Assembly (NCBI GenBank): GCA_027576995.1 | Contig: JANBQC010000423.1 | Coordinates: forward strand, 1 to 24,900 | Reading direction: 5' to 3' | DNA: 24,900 bases | Origin: Dimargaris cristalligena | Taxonomy: Eukaryota; Kickxellomycota; Dimargaritomycetes; Dimargaritales; Dimargaritaceae | Part shown: piece after piece, positions 22,321 to 24,900 of the stretch | How positions within the stretch are numbered: position 1 is the stretch's first letter | How the letters are laid out: every line of letters begins with the position of its first letter | The notes under the pieces: model-generated | The model's input: only the letters and a program-made list of their open reading frames with translations | Database searches by the model: none | What the model was told of the DNA's origin: nothing | Translations under genes and position numbers: made by a program

Positions 22321-23225
22321 ATATAGAGATGATGTGGGATACCCAGTAGTTTAAATATGATTGATTTTTATTTTGGGACTTTGGTTGGTTTCCAGTCGTA
22401 ATGAAATACCCCTAGGGCCAAAGGGATGGGCATTTAGTAAAGGGACACTAGGTAGGGATCCAGTGAAAATTCATAATATAAAGATATAAATGGTATTTGG
22501 GGTATTAGGTATGGTTTCTATTAGGCATATTGTGTAGGGGTCCCAGGGGAGGCTGATTTCTTCTGAATTTAGTTTGTTGTCTTCAAGCCAATACTATTTA
22601 TACAACAGGCGGCTAAAGATTGTTCCAGGTTCTGTCGTCAGGAAAATTACAGTAATCTGGGAATTCACAACATTACCTCCAAGGCAACAGCCCAAGATTA
22701 TCATCTTAAATTGGGGTTCATTAATTGCCCTTTAGGTTTAATAGTTTGACTTGGGCCAGATTGTATCAGGTAAATTAATGTGAAGCTATTCTGTTGTTTG
22801 CTCTCACTTGGAGATGTCCTGATAAATAGGGACTAAGTATCTAATCCAGAAGAATGAACAGCAGCTTAAGAAGATAGACTTGCTCAGACTAATGATGATA
22901 ACCAGCAGGCTGGTGGCGGGGATGGATTGCTAAACTGCTTGTTGAATATCCACAAGGTGAAGTTGGCCATATCCCTATAGCAGTTCTATAGTACTACTGA
23001 ACATACTATATCTTATTGATGGCACCAGATGTCAAATATTCATGATGAGTAATTTGCCAAAGTCATATTTGTCTTTCCTGATCGTATTTACTCTGCATGT
23101 TTCTATTCTTAATACTCTACTTTACTATAACAATTATATTGTTTTTGTTTAATTTCTTGGTATTGTTGTGGCCTGGCCTGCTTAATCTCTAATAGTGTAT
23201 CCCGGCCAAACTATTTTTAGTTTAA

Positions 23226-23266
23226 AAAAGATGAAGAACATCACCAAATATCAGTCTTCATCTTTT
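23226..23266. repeat. 12-bp inverted repeat in the LTR
   Basis: AAAAGATGAAGA (23226-23237) is perfectly complementary to TCTTCATCTTTT (23255-23266), with a 17-nt spacer, near the 5' end of the LTR. Confidence 0.9.
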
Positions 23267-23355
23267 CCTACCCAGTTACAAGCCCTTTGATGGCTAGGCT
23301 GTTTTTCCAGTATTCATAGTTCTTATTCATAACTCGAGGATCTTTTTGTTATAAA

Positions 23356-23378
23356 AGTCTGGGGCATATCCCCAGACT
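23356..23378. repeat. 9-bp hairpin just after the LTR TATA box
   Basis: AGTCTGGGG (23356-23364) pairs perfectly with CCCCAGACT (23370-23378) around a CATAT loop. It directly follows the LTR TATA box and so could lie at or near the transcript start. Confidence 0.9.
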
Positions 23379-24596
23379 TACTTCCCTCAGAGCTGCCAAC
23401 ATTGGTGGCCTTCTTTATTACATTTCATAAAAATACCCATTGGGTATTCTCCTAATAAACAGGCAGTTTTTTTACACCAAGTATAGTTTACCAGTTGGTT
23501 ATTTTTGTCCACCAGTCTTGCTCTATCCCTGTCATCAATTTGGCATAAGCCCATTCATTGTGCCTTATCTGCCATACACTAGAAGGATCCCTGTGTGATC
23601 CCTGGTTGCCCTAGTTATCTCTGTCTGAAGATCAGATCAGAATTGTCCCCGCCGAGTGTGTGTTTTCCTTAGCTAGTTAGTTTTCTCCACTGGACTGAGA
23701 CTGCTCCAGCCAGCCCTGATAAGGTTATCAGGCTATATTACCTTGTGGTATTAAGTGCGACCACAACAGTATTATGTATTTTTTTGAAACAAAGTATTTG
23801 CCTATCTATCATTGTAATGTATTGGATATTATTGCAAGCTTAATTATATAGTGATAGAATCACTGGATATAATTGATATGATCAGAAGAGATAGAGGCAA
23901 GGTGCTTAGTAATTCCAATTGAGCTATTTTCTGGGTTTTATTTTAAATTCAAAGCATATAGGCCCGAGTAATGGGGATGTTGTGCTTAAAAGGGGAAGTG
24001 CCAATACACCTCACAGGAACCATAGGTAAATAACATGTATTGCATTGGATTTCACAGATTAAAGGCACTGTAGTCTTACAGAAGAGATATATAGGCATAT
24101 TCTTATTACAATATATATTTTTCAGTTATTTTCTCAACAAGAATATGTTGTTTCTGCTATTATGGGAAGAACTTAGATACCCTGTATTCAATATGCCTAC
24201 AATCTCATACACCATTTACCATGAGCTTTGGTCCCCAAAAATCTATCCCATTTGTTTCCTCAGCTTTTACTTTCCCCATAAACTAGAGGGGGGCTTTATA
24301 TCAACATTAAAATTCTATAAAATGGCAGTGAAACCCTTATCCTGCATTCATAGGTCTAGTGCTGTAGGGATGGGGACACCTGTCACTAGCTCTCAATAAT
24401 TATGTGAACAAATTACTTTAGCTGCACATGGGTTGGCTTACGGGATGTACAATTTAGGATTGTATGGATAGCATAGTCCATTTATATATTTCGCATTTTG
24501 CTATATCAATTCTACGGCGTTGTCTAAAAATACTAGCATTAATATCCTAAAAGGCCCCGGCCCAACCAATGTATTTATTTATATTTTCCGTGCCTA

Positions 24597-24900
24597 ATTG
24601 GGACCCCTTCCCACAAGGGACTTGCCCAGATAAAATAAATAGCAGTTTAATTCCGGTCGCTTATACGACAATAATGCAAACAGTTTGGGCAGATGGCCCG
24701 GCTCATGGTGAATATTTACTGTCGGAAACTACATCATTCAAACGACTTAGAGCCAGTTTCTATACCAGAAACCCCCGCTTCAAAAATCGATGTGGTGACA
24801 GCGGCATTTTAACAGAGTGGAGAAGAGTATATAAATAACCATGGTAGTCACTACTAGCCAAATTCCACACTGTATATCTTCGCCTACTCATTGTCTTTGA
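24597..24900 (+). pseudogene. Degenerate copy of the last exon of the CIP2A-like gene
   Basis: This aligns along its length with exon 14 of the gene at 12896-18761 (from 18063). The acceptor TAG of the live gene is TAA here (CCTAATTGGGA against CCTAGCTGGAA). The conserved core reads LMVNIYCRKLHHSNDLEP and VSIPETPASKIDVV, against LMMNIYTKKPRYSNDSEP and VSIPETPAPKMDGA in the live gene. In-frame stops (near 24630 and at 24810-24812) and indels disable it. Many differences are C-to-T or G-to-A, often at former CG sites. The copy is in the same orientation and runs off the window end. Upstream exons were not convincingly found. Confidence 0.85.

Larger units (their letters stand above)
23164..23768 (+). 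mobile_element. Solo LTR of an LTR retrotransposon
   Basis: A 605-bp unit starting TGTTGTGG and ending CCACAACA, perfect 8-bp terminal inverted repeats of the TG...CA type. It is flanked by a GTAT direct repeat (23160-23163 and 23769-23772), the likely target-site duplication; if the first T is shared the repeat is GTATT. Inside, in the expected order, are a TATA box (TTATAAAAG, 23349-23357) and a polyadenylation signal (AATAAA, 23454-23459), fitting a U3-R-U5 layout on the plus strand. No gag, protease or reverse-transcriptase sequence flanks it and no second copy is visible, so it is a recombined solo LTR. Ty3-like is my guess from the duplication size. Confidence 0.75.
22321..24500. other. 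CpG-depleted, repeat-like zone
   Basis: CG dinucleotides nearly vanish: I count about seven in 22321-23640, where roughly fifty would be expected from about 40% GC. The exons of the neighbouring genes are CpG-rich. The zone contains the solo LTR (23164-23768) and no supported gene. The pattern fits long-term cytosine methylation and C-to-T decay of silenced repeats. The 119-codon plus frame at 24040-24399 is hydrophobic and unrecognised and may be an element fragment. Confidence 0.65.

Noticed and set aside
22862..22930. Possible remnant of exon 13 or 14 of the CIP2A-like gene
   Set aside because: A short match (ATAACCAGCAGGCT against ACAACCAGCAGGCC) can be placed against exon 13, while GAACAG and ATGATG fit exon 14 at equal spacing; two competing weak alignments suggest chance. 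A gapped alignment with shuffled controls would decide.
1..24900. tRNA genes and CRISPR arrays
   Set aside because: I looked for GGTTCGAATC-type T arms and for regularly spaced repeats and found none.

Overview
The window looks like nuclear DNA of a fungus, probably an early-diverging, intron-rich one. The support is a lone dispersed 5S rRNA gene, spliced genes with GTAAGT-type donors and CTAAY branch sites, a TACC-family gene with a single C-terminal TACC coiled coil, and a degenerate solo LTR. No bacterial signals (operons, Shine-Dalgarno sites) and no tRNA or CRISPR were seen. All gene models below were spliced by hand from the sequence.

Layout. 57-174: 5S rRNA gene. 175-6950: mostly AT-rich DNA with two small, divergently oriented, intron-containing paralogous genes (1748-2331 minus, 4465-5089 plus) that share one phase-1 intron position, plus decayed-looking pieces of membrane-protein-like coding sequence. 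6952-8260: a hypothetical gene on the minus strand, probably four or five exons. 8988-12204: TACC-domain protein on the minus strand (4 exons, 866 aa). 12896-18761: a 14-exon gene on the plus strand encoding a 1126-aa armadillo-like plus coiled-coil protein that I recognise as a CIP2A-like protein. 18762-20250: intergenic DNA with a broken coding-like stretch on the minus strand. 20435-20959: a small secreted protein, with coding-like sequence continuing in three frames past its stop. 22300-24500: strongly CpG-depleted DNA holding a 605-bp solo LTR. 24597-24900: a degenerate copy of the last exon of the CIP2A-like gene, running off the window end.

How it fits together. The centre of the window is a head-to-head pair: TACC (spindle and microtubule-organising-centre adaptor) and the CIP2A-like protein (in animals a PP2A inhibitor and mitotic TOPBP1 partner), sharing a 691-bp intergenic promoter. 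That pairing of two mitotic coiled-coil proteins is the most interesting functional hint here. The right end looks like a methylated, decaying duplication and retroelement zone, where a second copy of the CIP2A-like gene has been lost through mostly C-to-T and G-to-A changes, many at CpG sites.
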